A DNA stretch of 64,000 nt from Pseudeuparius sepicola (taxonomy: Eukaryota > Arthropoda > Insecta > Coleoptera > Anthribidae): positions 117,604,035 through 117,668,034 of the forward strand of contig OY987298.1 in NCBI GenBank assembly GCA_963920635.1, in the 5' to 3' direction. Every line of letters begins with the position of its first letter. The stretch's first letter is position 1. The position numbers and the translations under genes are program-made. This document shows positions 52,601 through 55,600 of the stretch, piece after piece. The notes under the pieces are model-generated. The model saw only the letters and a list, made by a program, of their open reading frames with translations. It did no database searches and was not told the DNA's origin.

Positions 52601-55600
52601 CAGACAAGGTGGGAGATGTTCAAACATCATATAGACGCCTCTTTTATGAAATTATCGATCAAATTCAGCAACAATTAAACTATAGATTTGACGGTTTAAA
52701 TGATTTTAAATTCCTCGAGCTCTGCAATTTTGATGCTTTTAAGGGAAAAACTTTTCCAGAAGATGCGTTTAAATCTCTTCTTCTTCATTATGGCCAGTTC
52801 TTCGACCGAGTGTTACTGCGATCTGAACTAAAAGTGATTTACGAAACTGATGACATAAGTGCAAAAAATAACGCTAAAGAAGTAATGCAATTTTTAAAGG
52901 ACAAGGAGCTGGAAGATGCCTACACCGAAGTGTCGAAATTGTGTGAATTAGTATTAACAATACCTGCCACAAGTTCATCAGTGGAACGCAAGTTTTCAAC
53001 ACTTAAACGTATAAAAAATTTCGTAAGAAATTCAACGGGACAGGACAGACTTTCACAGATATCGCTGTTGTCTATTGAGAATATACTTCTCCAGAATATG
53101 TTAGAGCATCGACGTTTTTATGATGACGTCATTGACGAATTCGCAAAAAGTGATCGAAGAATCGAATTACATTACAAATAGGTAAGTTTTTAAACATTGG
53201 CTTCCCTTACTTAAAATGTCACCGCACGCCCCTCCCTGTATAATTAAAGCCACTGTTGTCCTTTCTATTTTTTTATAAGTGTATAACTAAAGTATTGCTT
53301 TACTTTTATTTTGTCATTTTTAAACGTTGTTATCAAATGTAGGTACAATTTTCATACATAGCAAAACACAGATACCTACTGCGCTTTTTGACACGATACA
53401 CTTACCCACGGTATGTCACTAACGAATCCGAAAACAAGGCAACTCTGCCCATCTACGTCAGTTGCGAATCACGAATTCTAAATAATGCTGCGGCTGCGGT
53501 TGTGTTTTACGATTTTTTATAGTTTACAGTTTAATGTGTCAAGAAAAAAAGTGTAAACAACTGACTGATCGTCAGTCCAGCTCGACAGTGCTTTGAAATA
53601 AGCCAAAAATGCCGGGATGTGCAGTCAGCGTATGTGCAGTCAGCGTATCAAATTAAATGTGTTTTTTATCAACAGAATATTCATTCATTTATCTAGTAAT
53701 ATATTCTACATATTTTTAACAACATTTGTTTAAAAGAAATAAGCAAAACCCCATAAAAAAGTATCTATTGCTGTGTAAAACATATGGAGCAATTTAAATT
53801 CTGATTCGCAACTGACGTAACAAGATGCGCAATGACATACCGTGGGTAAGTCTATCGTGCTTTTTGACATGCCTATATTTGTTTTGTTTTTCCTTAATTT
53901 CTTGTTCTTTGTTATCAATAGAGAGCTGTTTAGTTATTATTTATTAAAGAAATCGTATGCAAGCGGTTTTATATAACTGTTTTATACGTAGAACAACAGC
54001 CTCACAATACACCCTGCAGGCAAAACTTTAGTCGAAACCGGAAATGAGAAAAATATGGTTTCCACCCAATGAGTTTGAAAATGTATGTGTGTTTTCTATT
54101 TTACCATGTTATTAGCCTTATTTTTTGCTAAAGTTCCCAACTGAAACCGTGCGTATGAAGGAAAGACAGAGGATATATCTTTGACAACAAACTTTTTCTG
54201 ACCAAAAATAATCGAATTATGCAAAGATCCGTTGAAATTTAAATGAGGGTCGCTTTGCCGTTGAACTTATACAATGCATTTGGCCCCCGGCAGACGACCT
54301 CGGCTACCTGAAGGAATACGAGACGAAGCGACAAAGGCACAACGTGCCAACCATGCTGGCGGTCGACGGCCTTCACCGTCTTTACAACACCGAGTTCCCG
54401 CCTTTGGTCTTGCTGAGAAGCCTGGGGCTTCAGGCGACCGACGCCGTGGGGCTCGCCAAGGTGGGTATTATATAGGGGCTTATGTGAATTGTATAACGGC
54501 TCGGCGAAGGGGAGGCGGCATGACATAATGCGTGTCCGTTGGTTGCATTGCCGTTGTCGGTGAGAAAATTTCTCGGATGTGACTAGACAGCGCACCATGT
54601 TATCGGAGGTCAAGGTTATTAGATGAATATAACCTTGATTGTAGGTTCCGTAGTACCTGCACTTAGGTTGCCAGATATCCTATTTCTGTTTGCCATTTGC
54701 CCAAAATATGTTGGTAATAAAATTTTTATTTATTGATATTATTGATACTGTGTCGATTATATTAGTACAAGATATAAGATCCTTGCAAGGCTACCTTTGA
54801 TTAAAAATTATTTAAGTTTTTTTTAGAAGAGTGACCCTAAAGGTTTTGAAATTTTTCACGCCTACCCAGGTTTTCATCACGAATAAATTTCCTTAATAAC
54901 ATTTTGACGTGAAAGCTACAGAAAAAGCACTCTTCTAAAAAAATGTAGTTAAATTATTTTTAATTAAAGATTGTACCTGTGCAAGGATAAGATTAGGTAA
55001 TCCATGCGCCATTTCTTTGTTTATACTTACATTATCTTTTATAAAAAAATACCTTTCATTAAGAATACATCTAAGGGTAGGTCGAGCTTATTCAGGATCT
55101 TAGACTAGTCCATAGAACTCCACAAAAATAAAAGGACTCGATTTTAAAAGATAAATATTGCGCATTTGATTAGATTTTAGGAGGCAAATAGAAAAATAAA
55201 TTGGATTACAACCAAATTAAATTAATTAAAAATTAAAATATGCTCTTTTCCGAAAAATTGAAATGGATCTCTCTCATTTTTGACACTTTTGTAATTAAGG
55301 AGATTTCTATTAGGTAAGAAGCCGAGTAAGAAGCTATTTATTCTATGCTATTACTCAATGTGGATTTATGCAAGGCAATTTAAGGTAATTTAAAATTAAT
55401 GTAATACTTATAACAATTTTGTATCCCGTTTATGCAAGAACTATTTAATAATTCATGCCAGCACGATAACAGGAAAATGTCTCTTATCAAAATGTAAAGA
55501 TTAAACCGTAAAAATCATCGGAGGCCACCTGGGTAGTGTAGGCCCTCGCCTCGCCCTTCAGCACAATAACCGTTGACTGAAGAGTTTTAGGATATTACAA

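Noticed and set aside
54239..54613. 124-codon minus-strand frame
   Set aside because: Antisense shadow of the GC-rich COQ6 exon 54294-54460, which is supported by splice sites and family match.
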